DNA from: Fimenecus sp045593555
Lineage (GTDB): Bacteria > Bacillota > Clostridia > Oscillospirales > Acutalibacteraceae
Length of the DNA stretch: 64,000 nucleotides
Reading direction: 5' to 3'
Assembly: GCA_045593555.1 (NCBI GenBank)
Contig: JAZNWU010000002.1
Location: forward strand, 1 to 64,000
Position numbers and translations under genes: made by a program. The notes under the pieces are model-generated. The model was not told the DNA's origin. It worked only from the letters and a program-made list of their open reading frames with translations, and did no database searches. The first letter of the stretch is position 1, and every line of letters starts with the position of its first letter. Positions 16,143 through 23,976 of the stretch are shown piece after piece.

Positions 16143-16168
16143 AAAATAGTTAATCGATTAACTATTTT
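16143..16168. other. 26-bp perfect palindrome in AT-rich DNA
   Basis: Perfect dyad symmetry is centred between 16155 and 16156, with core TAGTTAATCGATTAACTA. It lies between the RepA_N-like gene and the iteron array. An operator or a replication-protein site is likely. Confidence 0.65.
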
Positions 16169-16241
16169 GTATTTACAATATGATTATTTATAATAATTAT
16201 TTATATTATTATTTTATTTTATTATTTATAGGGTCTATTTT

Positions 16242-16322
16242 TTGATACACTGTGTACCAATTTTTGATACAGGGTGTATCAATTTTTGATAGAGGGTGTA
16301 TCAATTTTTGATACACTCCATT
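16242..16322. repeat. Iteron-like array of 22-bp units
   Basis: Four units start at 16242, 16264, 16286 and 16308, exactly 22 bases apart. The unit is TTGATACAGGGTGTATCAA, itself a palindrome (TTGATACA/TGTATCAA), plus a TTT spacer. Unit 1 has CTGTGTACC, unit 3 has one change, and unit 4 is a half-site. A spacing of two helical turns favours cooperative protein binding. The DNA to the left (16080-16235) is extremely AT-rich, as expected for an unwinding element. Confidence 0.75.
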
Positions 16323-16326
16323 CACA

Positions 16327-16475
16327 GATAAATTGGAGTTTATCGGGATGTTTTGTGTCATTCTGAGGAGTGAAACGACGAAGAATCTCTGTTGGTTGAT
16401 AGGCTACTTTGTTAGAGATTCTTCGCTTCGCTCAGAATGACATACCAATTTATTCTCCTCGACAAATTATAATTT
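16327..16475. mobile_element. About 150-bp MITE-like palindromic element, copy 1
   Basis: The core is TGTCATTCTGAG...CTCAGAATGACA with an internal AGAATCTC/GAGATTCT stem. It is flanked by AAATTGGAGTTTATC on the left and ACAAATTATAATTT on the right. Similar copies lie at 52079-52223 and 57053-57203, and a core-only copy at 52450-52537. It abuts the last iteron half-site. Confidence 0.7.
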
Positions 16476-16489
16476 ATTTACTTTTGCAC

Positions 16490-16518
16490 AAAAAAACAGA
16501 GCCTTTTTCAAGACTCTG
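16490..16518 (-). terminator. Terminator of the dockerin gene
   Basis: Minus-strand stem CAGAGTCTT/AAGGCTCTG followed by TTTTTTTG. Confidence 0.8.
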
Positions 16519-16544
16519 CTTTGAGTTAATTTATCTGGTTTTGA

Positions 16545-18026
16545 TTATTTAATTAAACCTGCAACCACCTGAAGGATGTAACGAGCATCAACTGCTGAAA
16601 CCTTGTCGTCACCACTCACATCAGCAACTGCCATCTGTTCTTCCGTAAGAGTTTCTAAGCCTGCAACATATTGTAACACAAGACGAGCGTCCATTGCTGA
16701 TACATTGCCATCGCCGTTAACGTCACCAGGAACTGGTTCTGCTGCTTCAAGCTTTTCAATCTCTTCGATTTCAACATCGCCACAGTTTTTACAAATACGA
16801 GTTTTAATACCTGGGTTTTCTGTTGTAGGCTCTAAGATAACTTTCCATTCGTCCCAGTCATGCTCGCTGACTGCTGGAATTTCTTCAGTCTTTGTTGCTT
16901 CACATACTGTACATGTGTATGTCTTAACGCCTGTTACACCACAGTCAGGTTCTTCTGTTACTTCGCCTTCGTTCCATGTGTGCTCTTCAAGCACTGGAAT
17001 TTCAACAGTCTTTGTCTGACCACAAGCACACTTAACTTCTTTTTCGCCTGCTTCTTTACATGTAGCTTCTTTAGTTACTGTGCCTTCATCCCAAGTATGA
17101 GCTTCTGCTACATTATCTTTGCCACATACTGAACACTGATATGTATGAGTTTCGTCATTCTTTTCTACAAGTGCATCAAACTTATGAGCGGCAGGAACTT
17201 CTTCAGTCTTTGTTTCGCCACATACACACGCAAAAGTCTTTACGCCTGCTTTATCACATGTAGGTTCTGTTGTGATAGTGCCTTCATCCCAAGTGTGTGC
17301 TTCTGCTGTATTATCTCTGCCACATACTGAACACTGATATGTATGAGTTTCAGCATCCTTTTCTAAAAGTGAATCAAACTTATGAGCTGCGGGAATTTCT
17401 TCGTTCTTTGTTTCGCCACATACTAAACATGTATATGTCTTAACACCTGCTTCAGTACATGTTTCGTTCTTTGTTATTGCACCTTCATTCCATGAATGTT
17501 CTGCAAGCATTGGAATTTCTTCTGTCTTTGTTTCGCCACAAGCACACTTGAATTCCTTAACGCCTGCTTCTTTACATGTAGTTTCTTTAGTTACAGCACC
17601 CTCATCCCAAGCATGAGCTTCTGCTACATTATCTTTGCCACATACTGAACACTGATATGTATGAGTTTCAGCATTCTTTTCTACAAGTGCATCAAACTTA
17701 TGAGCTGCCGAAATTTCTTCTGTCTTTGTTTCGCCACATACTGTACATGTAAATGTCTTAACACCTGCTTCAGTACATGTAGCTGCAGTTGTTACTGCAC
17801 CTTCGTCCCAAGCATGACCCTTTTTAGCTTCAGTGATAACTTCAATCACGTCACCACATTCGCACTTTGAAACTGCCTTGCCATCTTCAGTACAAGTTGC
17901 AGCTGTGCCTTCGCCCTGCTGAACATATGTATGTTCATGTACTTCTTCTGCCATTACAGTTGGAACAGCAACAAGAATCATTACGAGTGCCAAAAGGACT
18001 GCTAAGATTTTATTTGATTTTTTCAT
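16545..18026 (-). CDS. Secreted Cys-rich repeat protein with C-terminal type I dockerin
   Basis: 493 aa with an N-terminal signal peptide (MKKSNKILAVLLALVMILVA, cleavage near AEE). The middle is built from about eight repeats of the form HxWDEGxVTxxATCxEAGVKxFxCxxCGETKTEEIP. Three copies of a second repeat, AHKFDALVEKNxETHTYQCSVCG, are inserted among them. The paired cysteines suggest a metal-binding or disulfide module. The last 65 residues form a dockerin with two calcium-loop repeats (DVNGDGNVSAMDARLVLQYV and DVSGDDKVSAVDARYILQVV). The protein should bind a cohesin on a cellulosome-like scaffold. No catalytic domain is present, so the role of the repeats is unknown. Confidence 0.88.
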   Translation of the reverse strand: MKKSNKILAVLLALVMILVAVPTVMAEEVHEHTYVQQGEGTAATCTEDGKAVSKCECGDVIEVITEAKKGHAWDEGAVTTAATCTEAGVKTFTCTVCGETKTEEISAAHKFDALVEKNAETHTYQCSVCGKDNVAEAHAWDEGAVTKETTCKEAGVKEFKCACGETKTEEIPMLAEHSWNEGAITKNETCTEAGVKTYTCLVCGETKNEEIPAAHKFDSLLEKDAETHTYQCSVCGRDNTAEAHTWDEGTITTEPTCDKAGVKTFACVCGETKTEEVPAAHKFDALVEKNDETHTYQCSVCGKDNVAEAHTWDEGTVTKEATCKEAGEKEVKCACGQTKTVEIPVLEEHTWNEGEVTEEPDCGVTGVKTYTCTVCEATKTEEIPAVSEHDWDEWKVILEPTTENPGIKTRICKNCGDVEIEEIEKLEAAEPVPGDVNGDGNVSAMDARLVLQYVAGLETLTEEQMAVADVSGDDKVSAVDARYILQVVAGLIK

Positions 18027-18108
18027 TTAAAATCACTCCTATGTTTATTAGTAGTTTCATATTACCACAAATAGACAAAAAAAGCAACATATTTTGTTTG
18101 TTTATTGT

Positions 18109-19014
18109 CTATTTGTAATACTTTATTAACAAATCTGCAACATTTTCCGGTATTTTGATAATTCCACCGTGTCGCTTTTTACGATTTCCCATATCAAATT
18201 CTTCAGGTGAAAGCTGTTTGAAGTCACCACTCGACAAATCATTAGTCAAAAAAGGTGTGTATCCGTGATTTCCGTGATAATGGTCAGCAATCAGACACCA
18301 CATCTGTTTATCGTCAAGGTAATATGCCTCAGGACCCTCAAGTCCAAAGAAATTATCGAGAGTTTCGCTGTGAATTCTCTCATAATCATCACCGATAAGA
18401 TTTTTACTGCGTTCGATTATGATAATTTTGTTTGTTTCGTCCTTTGTGAATCTGTAATACCAGCCATTATCCCATACAATGTCGGTATCGATAAGTGCTG
18501 TTTCACCATCAATATACTTGAATGTTTCGGTAAATTCCTTGAAATCCTTTGTAAATGTTCCGTAAATTCTCTGTTTTGGCTCTTTATCGCCTTCTTCTTT
18601 CACATTACTTGCAAAGAACACGAACCACATATCCTTTTCCTTACAGAAAACTGCTTCAGGTGCCCATACACATCCTGCTTCGGGAATTCCGACCTCAACA
18701 ATCCGTTCTTCACTCCAGTTCATCAAGTCCTCTGACTCCCAGACTAAAAGTGAACGACTGCCACGGTTTGCAAAGTCATCCCAGCTTCCGCTTGTTGTAA
18801 GCAAATCAGTTCCGATTATAATATATTTTTTTGATTTTTCATCATATATGATAAATGGGTCACGGATTCCCTTTGTGCCTGAATTTGATTTAAGTGCAGG
18901 TTCATCTCCACCTAAATCCTGCCAATGAAGTCCGTCATTGCTTACAGAGAACCAGATATGCTCCCTGTCCCCTGTTTTACCACTCGTAAAATGTGCAAAT
19001 AAGTATGCTGACAT
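18109..19014 (-). CDS. Glycoside hydrolase family 43-like protein
   Basis: 301-aa five-bladed beta-propeller of the GH43/GH32 superfamily, related to arabinosidases, xylosidases and galactosidases. Visible landmarks are IRDPFIIYDE (catalytic aspartate region), CVWAPEAVF and LEGPEAYYL (catalytic glutamate region). There is no signal peptide. Start ATG 19014 follows AGGGG. It is followed by the dockerin gene, which has its own promoter-like sequence, and an 11-bp inverted repeat (ACAAATAGACA/TGTCTATTTGT) spans its stop codon. Exact substrate unknown. Confidence 0.82.
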   Translation of the reverse strand: MSAYLFAHFTSGKTGDREHIWFSVSNDGLHWQDLGGDEPALKSNSGTKGIRDPFIIYDEKSKKYIIIGTDLLTTSGSWDDFANRGSRSLLVWESEDLMNWSEERIVEVGIPEAGCVWAPEAVFCKEKDMWFVFFASNVKEEGDKEPKQRIYGTFTKDFKEFTETFKYIDGETALIDTDIVWDNGWYYRFTKDETNKIIIIERSKNLIGDDYERIHSETLDNFFGLEGPEAYYLDDKQMWCLIADHYHGNHGYTPFLTNDLSSGDFKQLSPEEFDMGNRKKRHGGIIKIPENVADLLIKYYK

Positions 19015-19091
19015 AGTAATTTACCCCTAATGCAATAGTTTAAAGCATTATAGCATATAAAGTGGAAAATTTAAAGTGGAATTTAAATATA

Positions 19092-19208
19092 AACAAATTA
19101 TAATTTGTCGGGATGATTATAAGTGCAAAATGCAAAGCGCAAAGCGCAAAATGTCGGAACTGCGTTGCGATTATTAATTACGAATTCCGAATTACGCATT
19201 ACGAATTA
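19092..19208. repeat. Cluster of short repeats between GH43 and tRNA genes
   Basis: Contains the ACAAATTATAATTTGT palindrome, a GCAAARY heptamer array (19123-19152), the attached GGAACTGCGTTGCGATTATT module, and CGTAATT-type heptamers (19173-19208). Four repeat families are adjacent and no gene is present. Confidence 0.65.
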
Positions 19209-19255
19209 TCCCCACAAACTCCGATTTATTGAATATTTGATTAATTTTTGCAAAA

Positions 19256-19282
19256 GAAAAAAGCACCACTATTGTGATGCTT
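19256..19282 (-). terminator. Terminator of the tRNA-Met/tRNA-Glu unit
   Basis: Minus-strand stem AAGCATCAC/GTGGTGCTT followed by TTTTCTTTTG. Confidence 0.75.
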
Positions 19283-19287
19283 CTTTG

Positions 19288-19362
19288 TGGTGACCCGGAC
19301 GAGAATCGAACTCGTGTTACCGCCGTGAAAGGGCGGTGTCTTAACCGCTTGACCACCGGGCC
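19288..19362 (-). tRNA. tRNA-Glu (anticodon TTC)
   Basis: 75 nt including an encoded CCA. Acceptor GGCCCGG pairs with CCGGGTC, the anticodon loop is CTTTCAC, and the T-arm holds GTTCGATTC. It is transcribed after tRNA-Met from one promoter. Confidence 0.95.
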
Positions 19363-19388
19363 ATATATAAGGGACTTGTTCAGTCCCT

Positions 19389-19465
19389 TGGTAGCGGCAA
19401 CGGGACTTGAACCTGTGACCTTCCGGGTATGAACCGGACGCTCTAGCCAACTAAGCTATGCCGCC
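19389..19465 (-). tRNA. tRNA-Met, elongator type (anticodon CAT)
   Basis: 77 nt including CCA. Acceptor GGCGGCA pairs with TGCCGCT, the anticodon stem-loop is CCGG-TTCATAC-CCGG, and the T-arm holds GTTCAAGTC. The GGCGGC...GCCGCTA ends match the Firmicute elongator tRNA-Met and not an initiator. A lysidine-type tRNA-Ile is less likely. Confidence 0.9.
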
Positions 19466-19495
19466 ATAATTGCCGTTCATTGCGACGGCTTTGTT

Positions 19496-19524
19496 ATTAT
19501 AATATAAGACTTTAATTTTGTCAA
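19496..19524 (-). promoter_or_regulatory. Promoter of the tRNA unit
   Basis: Perfect TTGACA (19524-19519) and TATAAT (19501-19496) on the minus strand with a 17-base spacer, as expected for a strong tRNA promoter. Confidence 0.9.
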
Positions 19525-19562
19525 CAACTTTTTACAAATATTTTTAACTTTTTTTAATTTTG

Positions 19563-19591
19563 TTTACAAAGTAGATTTTATATGCTACAAT
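19563..19591 (+). promoter_or_regulatory. Promoter of the epimerase-lyase operon
   Basis: TTTACA (19563-19568) and TACAAT (19586-19591), spacer 17, 35 bases before the start codon. Confidence 0.65.
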
Positions 19592-19626
19592 TTTCCTGTT
19601 AAAATACTTTTTTATGAGGTGATAAA

Positions 19627-20823
19627 ATGAATCTCAAAGAAACAAGAAAATGGGTCGTTGATGAGCTTCAGAGTGTTGCTGATTTCTGGCTCAAAAACGG
19701 TATGGACAAGGTACACGGTGGCGTGTACACTTGTCTTGACAAGGATGGTAAAGTTTTTTCAACTGACAAAAGTGTCTGGATGCAGGGCAGATGTGGTTGG
19801 ACTTTCGCATATCTCTGTCACGAATACGGTGTAAAAAAGGAATGGCTTGAGGCAAGTAAGAGTTGTATTGACTTCCTTGAAAAATATTGTGTAAACAAAA
19901 ATGCTGATGGCAGACTTTATTTTACAGTTACTGAAGACGGAAAACCACTTCGTCAGAGAAGATATTGCTATTCAGAGGCATTTTACTGTATTGCGAATGC
20001 TGAATATTACGGCATCACAGGTGAAAAAGAACACCTTGAAAGAGCAAAAAAAGCCTACGATATGTATTGGAATCTCAATCACGGTATGGCTGACCCAACA
20101 GGACTTGGCCCAAAGACTGAACCTGAAACACGTACAGGCAGAGCACTTGGTATTCCTATGATTATTCTCAATGTTACATCTGTTATGCTTCGTGTTGACC
20201 CTGAAAATGCTGAACTTTACAACAAGCGTGCTGATGAATGTGTTGAGGAAATTTTCAAGTATCATGTTAAGAAGGATTTAGGTTGCACTCTTGAGTCAGT
20301 TTCTCTTGACGGTACACCAAGACTTAATATTACTGAAGGTCGAGTTGTAAATCCCGGTCACGATATTGAATGTAGCTGGTTCCTTATGGAAAGAGCAAAT
20401 GCTACAGGTGATAAGGAGCTTCACGCAAAGGCTGTTGAGATTTTTGATATGGCATTTGAAAAGGGCTGGGACAAGGAATTCGGTGGAATTCTCTATTTCT
20501 TCGACTGTCTTGGAAACCCACCTGAAGCTTACGAACACGATATGAAACTCTGGTGGCCACACAACGAGGCACTTATCGCATCTCTTATGATTTACAGAGA
20601 TACAAAGAATGAAAAATATCTTGATATTTTCAATCAGCTTGTTGAATATACAAAAGACAAGTTTGCATCGGCTCCTTGTGGTGAATGGTACGGTTATCTC
20701 CGTCGTGACGGTAATCCTACACTTCCTGCTTGTATCGGTTCAACATTCAAAGGACCTTTCCATGTGCCACGTTGTCTTATTATGCTCGATAAAATGTTAG
20801 AAGAAATTGAAGAAAGAGGTTAA
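19627..20823 (+). CDS. N-acylglucosamine 2-epimerase family protein
   Basis: Interconverts N-acetylglucosamine and N-acetylmannosamine, or a related mannose-type sugar. The 398-aa length and alpha/alpha-barrel motifs fit the AGE family: WMQGRCGWTFAYL, RYCYSEAFY, NPGHDIECSWFL and KLWWPHNEALIA with conserved histidines. RBS GAGGTGAT precedes ATG 19627. It lies five bases before a NanA-type lyase, which supports a sialic acid or ManNAc role. Cellobiose 2-epimerase is an alternative, but the neighbour argues against it. Confidence 0.88.
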   Translation: MNLKETRKWVVDELQSVADFWLKNGMDKVHGGVYTCLDKDGKVFSTDKSVWMQGRCGWTFAYLCHEYGVKKEWLEASKSCIDFLEKYCVNKNADGRLYFTVTEDGKPLRQRRYCYSEAFYCIANAEYYGITGEKEHLERAKKAYDMYWNLNHGMADPTGLGPKTEPETRTGRALGIPMIILNVTSVMLRVDPENAELYNKRADECVEEIFKYHVKKDLGCTLESVSLDGTPRLNITEGRVVNPGHDIECSWFLMERANATGDKELHAKAVEIFDMAFEKGWDKEFGGILYFFDCLGNPPEAYEHDMKLWWPHNEALIASLMIYRDTKNEKYLDIFNQLVEYTKDKFASAPCGEWYGYLRRDGNPTLPACIGSTFKGPFHVPRCLIMLDKMLEEIEERG

Positions 20824-20828
20824 TTAAA

Positions 20829-21755
20829 ATGAGTCTTGAAAAATACAAGGGTATAATCCCTGCATTCTATGCTTGTTATGATGAAAACGGTGATATTTCA
20901 GTTGATGGTACAAAATCATTAGTTGAGTTTCTTATCCAGAAAGGTGTTAACGGCCTTTATGTTGGCGGTTCATCAGGTGAATGTATTTACCACAGTGTTG
21001 AGGACAGAAAAAAGACACTTGAAGCAGTTATGGAAGCAAACAAAGGCAGAATCACAATTATTGCTCACGTTGCTTGCAACAACACAAAGGACAGTTGCGA
21101 GCTTGCTCGTCACGCTGAAAGCCTTGGTGTTGATGCTATTGCAACAATTCCACCAATTTATTTCAGACTTCCTGAAAAGGCAATCGCAAAATACTGGAAC
21201 GACATTTCTGCAGCTGCACCAAACACAGATTATGTTATCTACAACATTCCACAGCTTGCAGGTGTTGCACTTACAATGCCATTGTTCGACGAAATGCTTA
21301 AAAACCCAAGAGTAATTGGTGTTAAGAATTCATCAATGCCAATTCAGGATATTCAGATGTTCCGTCGTCAGGCAAAAATGAACAACCGTGAGGTTATCAT
21401 TTTCAATGGTCCTGATGAACAGTTTGTCGGTGGTCGTATGATTGGTGCTGAAGGTGGTATCGGCGGTACATACGGTGTTATGCCTGAACTTTTCGTTAAG
21501 CTCAATGAAATGATTAAAAACGGTGATGTTAAAGAGGCATATAAGTTACAGGACGATATCAATGAAGTTATCTACACAATGTGCAGTACAAAAGGTAATA
21601 TGTATGCAACTGCAAAGGCTGCTCTTAAAAAGAGAGCAGGTCTCGAACTTGGTGGAGTAAGAGAACCACTTCTCAATCTTCAGGAAGGTGACGAAGTTAT
21701 CGTTGATAAAGTTGTTGACCTTGTTGAAACAGCAGTTGCAAAATGGGTTAAATAA
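20829..21755 (+). CDS. nanA: N-acetylneuraminate lyase-like aldolase (DHDPS/NAL family)
   Basis: Class I aldolase that would split N-acetylneuraminate into pyruvate and ManNAc. The 308-aa TIM barrel shows GGSSGECIYHS, the catalytic tyrosine in YNIPQLAG and the Schiff-base lysine in GVKNSS. The GGSSGE form of the substrate loop and the neighbouring epimerase favour NanA over DapA. Together the two genes convert sialic acid to GlcNAc. No NanE, NanK or sialic acid transporter is in the window. Confidence 0.86.
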   Translation: MSLEKYKGIIPAFYACYDENGDISVDGTKSLVEFLIQKGVNGLYVGGSSGECIYHSVEDRKKTLEAVMEANKGRITIIAHVACNNTKDSCELARHAESLGVDAIATIPPIYFRLPEKAIAKYWNDISAAAPNTDYVIYNIPQLAGVALTMPLFDEMLKNPRVIGVKNSSMPIQDIQMFRRQAKMNNREVIIFNGPDEQFVGGRMIGAEGGIGGTYGVMPELFVKLNEMIKNGDVKEAYKLQDDINEVIYTMCSTKGNMYATAKAALKKRAGLELGGVREPLLNLQEGDEVIVDKVVDLVETAVAKWVK

Positions 21756-21787
21756 ATTCGTAATTCTTAATGCGTAATCCGTAATTA
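21756..21787. repeat. CGTAATT heptamer array
   Basis: ATTCGTAATT, CTTAATGCGTAAT and CCGTAATT units lie directly after the nanA stop codon. Same family as 13237-13330. Confidence 0.5.
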
Positions 21788-21799
21788 ATACAAACAAAA

Positions 21800-21835
21800 A
21801 AGGGGCGATAGAAATATCGTCCCTTAATTTTATGA
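21800..21835 (+). terminator. Terminator of the epimerase-nanA operon
   Basis: Stem AGGGGCGATA/TATCGTCCCTT with a GAAA loop, followed by AATTTTATG. Confidence 0.75.
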
Positions 21836-21846
21836 CTAAAATCATA

Positions 21847-21876
21847 TTGCACTTTGCGTTTTGCATTTTGCACTTA
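21847..21876. repeat. GCAAARY heptamer array at the argF stop codon
   Basis: Read on the minus strand, argF's TAA stop is followed directly by GTGCAAAATGCAAAACGCAA and two more units. Confidence 0.75.
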
Positions 21877-22785
21877 TTTGCGTTCCATAAGAGTAACCAT
21901 AACAGCTTTTTGTGCATGGAGTCTGTTTTCTGCTTCGTCGAAGATTTCGTCTGCGTGTGATTCAAACACTTCTTCTGTGATTTCTTCACCACGGTGTGCA
22001 GGAAGACAATGCTGTACCATACAACCTGGGTTTGCTGCTGCGAGAGTTTTATGGTTAATCTGATAAACCCCACCGAATACCTGCTTACGGTATCCTGCTT
22101 CTTCCTCCTGTCCCATTGATGCCCAGACGTCAGTAAAAATTACATCAGCACCTGCACATGCTTCAACAGGGTCACGATAAAGACCAAAATGACCATTTTC
22201 CTTTGCAAATGCAAGAACCTTCTTATCAGGGTCGAAACCTTCAGGACAAGCAACTGTAACATCCATACCCATCTTAAGACCACCGACGATAAGTGAGTTT
22301 GCCATATTGTTACCGTCACCGATATATGTCATTTTAAGTCCGTCAAGGTGACCTTTATGCTCACGGACTGTCATAAGGTCAGCGAGTACCTGACAAGGAT
22401 GACAGAAGTCAGTAAGACCATTGATTATAGGAATAGAACCATACTTTGCAAGATTTTCAACTTCACTCTGTTCAAAAGTTCTAATCATAATACCGTCAAG
22501 GTAACGAGAAAGAACTCGTGCAGTATCCTGAATTGGTTCACCACGACCAATCTGCAAGTCACGGTTTGAAAGGAATAATGCCTGACCGCCTAACTGATAC
22601 ATACCTGTTTCAAAAGAAACACGAGTACGAGTTGACGACTTCTGGAAAATCATACCAAGAGTCTGACCCTCAAGACGGTGATGTTTAATGTTATTTTTGT
22701 TTTCATATTTCAACTGGTCAGCAAGATTGAGAATGTTTGTGATTTCTTCAGTTGAAAGAGCAAGCATACTTAAAAGATGTTTCAT
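21874..22785 (-). CDS. argF: Ornithine carbamoyltransferase
   Basis: Makes citrulline from ornithine and carbamoyl phosphate. The 303-aa protein has the carbamoyl-phosphate loop SSTRTRVSFE, the HPCQVLADL motif, and the ornithine-binding HCLPAHRGEE. Its SD sequence lies in the last codons of argD (CTTAAGGAG). It is the last gene of the arginine cluster and ends at a heptamer array. Confidence 0.96.
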   Translation of the reverse strand: MKHLLSMLALSTEEITNILNLADQLKYENKNNIKHHRLEGQTLGMIFQKSSTRTRVSFETGMYQLGGQALFLSNRDLQIGRGEPIQDTARVLSRYLDGIMIRTFEQSEVENLAKYGSIPIINGLTDFCHPCQVLADLMTVREHKGHLDGLKMTYIGDGNNMANSLIVGGLKMGMDVTVACPEGFDPDKKVLAFAKENGHFGLYRDPVEACAGADVIFTDVWASMGQEEEAGYRKQVFGGVYQINHKTLAAANPGCMVQHCLPAHRGEEITEEVFESHADEIFDEAENRLHAQKAVMVTLMERK

Positions 22786-22790
22786 AGTTT

Positions 22791-23963
22791 TTACTCCTTA
22801 AGGAATTTTTCAAGAATATTTAAACCTTTGTCAATTTCTTCTTTTGTAATAACAAGTGGTGGTAACATTCGAAGTTTTGTTTTAGCGGTGAGGATTAAAA
22901 GACCCTTCTCACTGCATTTTTTTGCGATTTCGCCTGCATTTTTAGTCTTAAGCTCAATGCCAAGCATTAAACCAAGACCTGTAATTGACTTAACTTCTTC
23001 GATTTCAGAGAGTTTCTCTCTTATGTACTCACCTTTTTCGGTGATTTCGTTTAAGAATTCGTCAGTCAATGTGTCGAGAATATATTTAGCACCTGCACAA
23101 GCAACAGGATTTCCGCCGAAAGTTGTTCCGTGAGTTCCTGCAGTAAGCACATTTGCACATTTTTCAGTACAAAGACAAGCACCCATTGGAAGACCGTTAC
23201 CGATGCCCTTTGCACTTGTTACAACATCAGGAGAAATTTCTGCGTGTTCATATGCAAACAACTTACCTGTTCTGCCCATACCGGTCTGAACTTCGTCAAT
23301 GATTAAGAGAATATCTTTCTCTTTGCAAACTTTTTCAACAGTTTTAAGGTACTCAAAATCAGTCGGGACTACTCCACCTTCACCCTGAACAACCTCAAGG
23401 ATAATTGCACAAACTGTATCATCTGCCATTTCCAAAAACTGCTCTGTGTTGCCTGATTCAGCATACTTGAATCCTTGAACAAACGGGTCAAAAAACTTAT
23501 GATAATGTTCCTGACCTGTTGCAGTAATTGTAGCCATTGTTCTGCCATGGAATGAGTTTACAAGAGTTATTATATTGTAACGGTTTTCACCATATTTATC
23601 AAAACTGTATTTTCTTGCAAGTTTAATTGCACATTCGTTAGCCTCTGCACCTGAATTACAAAGGAAAACACGGTCAAAGCCTGTTTTCTTTGTGAGCATT
23701 TCAGCAAATTCAGCAACAGTTGAGTTATAGTAAAGGTTTGATGTGTGCTGAACCTTTTTAAGCTGTTCAGTAACAGCATTTATCCAACCAACATTATTGT
23801 AGCCCAATGAGTTTACGCCAATACCTGAACCAAAGTCGATAACATCATTACCTTCGCTGTCTTTAAATGTTGCACCATTACCCTTTTCAATTGAAACAGG
23901 GAAATGAGCATATGTAGGCATTAAACTATTGTCAGCTTGATTTTTAATATTGTCAAGTTTCAT
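22791..23963 (-). CDS. argD: Acetylornithine aminotransferase
   Basis: PLP enzyme that converts N-acetylglutamate semialdehyde to N-acetylornithine. The 390-aa class III aminotransferase has NSGAEANECAIKLAR, SFHGRT, IIDEVQTGMGRTG and the PLP lysine in TSAKGIGNGLPMG. I used ATG 23963, because the frame's first codon (GTG, 23975) lies next to the argB stop codon. It sits between argB and argF. Confidence 0.95.
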   Translation of the reverse strand: MKLDNIKNQADNSLMPTYAHFPVSIEKGNGATFKDSEGNDVIDFGSGIGVNSLGYNNVGWINAVTEQLKKVQHTSNLYYNSTVAEFAEMLTKKTGFDRVFLCNSGAEANECAIKLARKYSFDKYGENRYNIITLVNSFHGRTMATITATGQEHYHKFFDPFVQGFKYAESGNTEQFLEMADDTVCAIILEVVQGEGGVVPTDFEYLKTVEKVCKEKDILLIIDEVQTGMGRTGKLFAYEHAEISPDVVTSAKGIGNGLPMGACLCTEKCANVLTAGTHGTTFGGNPVACAGAKYILDTLTDEFLNEITEKGEYIREKLSEIEEVKSITGLGLMLGIELKTKNAGEIAKKCSEKGLLILTAKTKLRMLPPLVITKEEIDKGLNILEKFLKE

Positions 23964-23976
23964 TTTTATCACCAAA

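Noticed and set aside
17867..18118. 83-aa and similar plus-strand frames across the dockerin gene
   Set aside because: They are shadow frames of a repeat-rich coding sequence, without SD sequences or family features.
19241..19450. 69-aa open frame on the minus strand
   Set aside because: It is read through tRNA-Glu and tRNA-Met; both fold as complete tRNAs.
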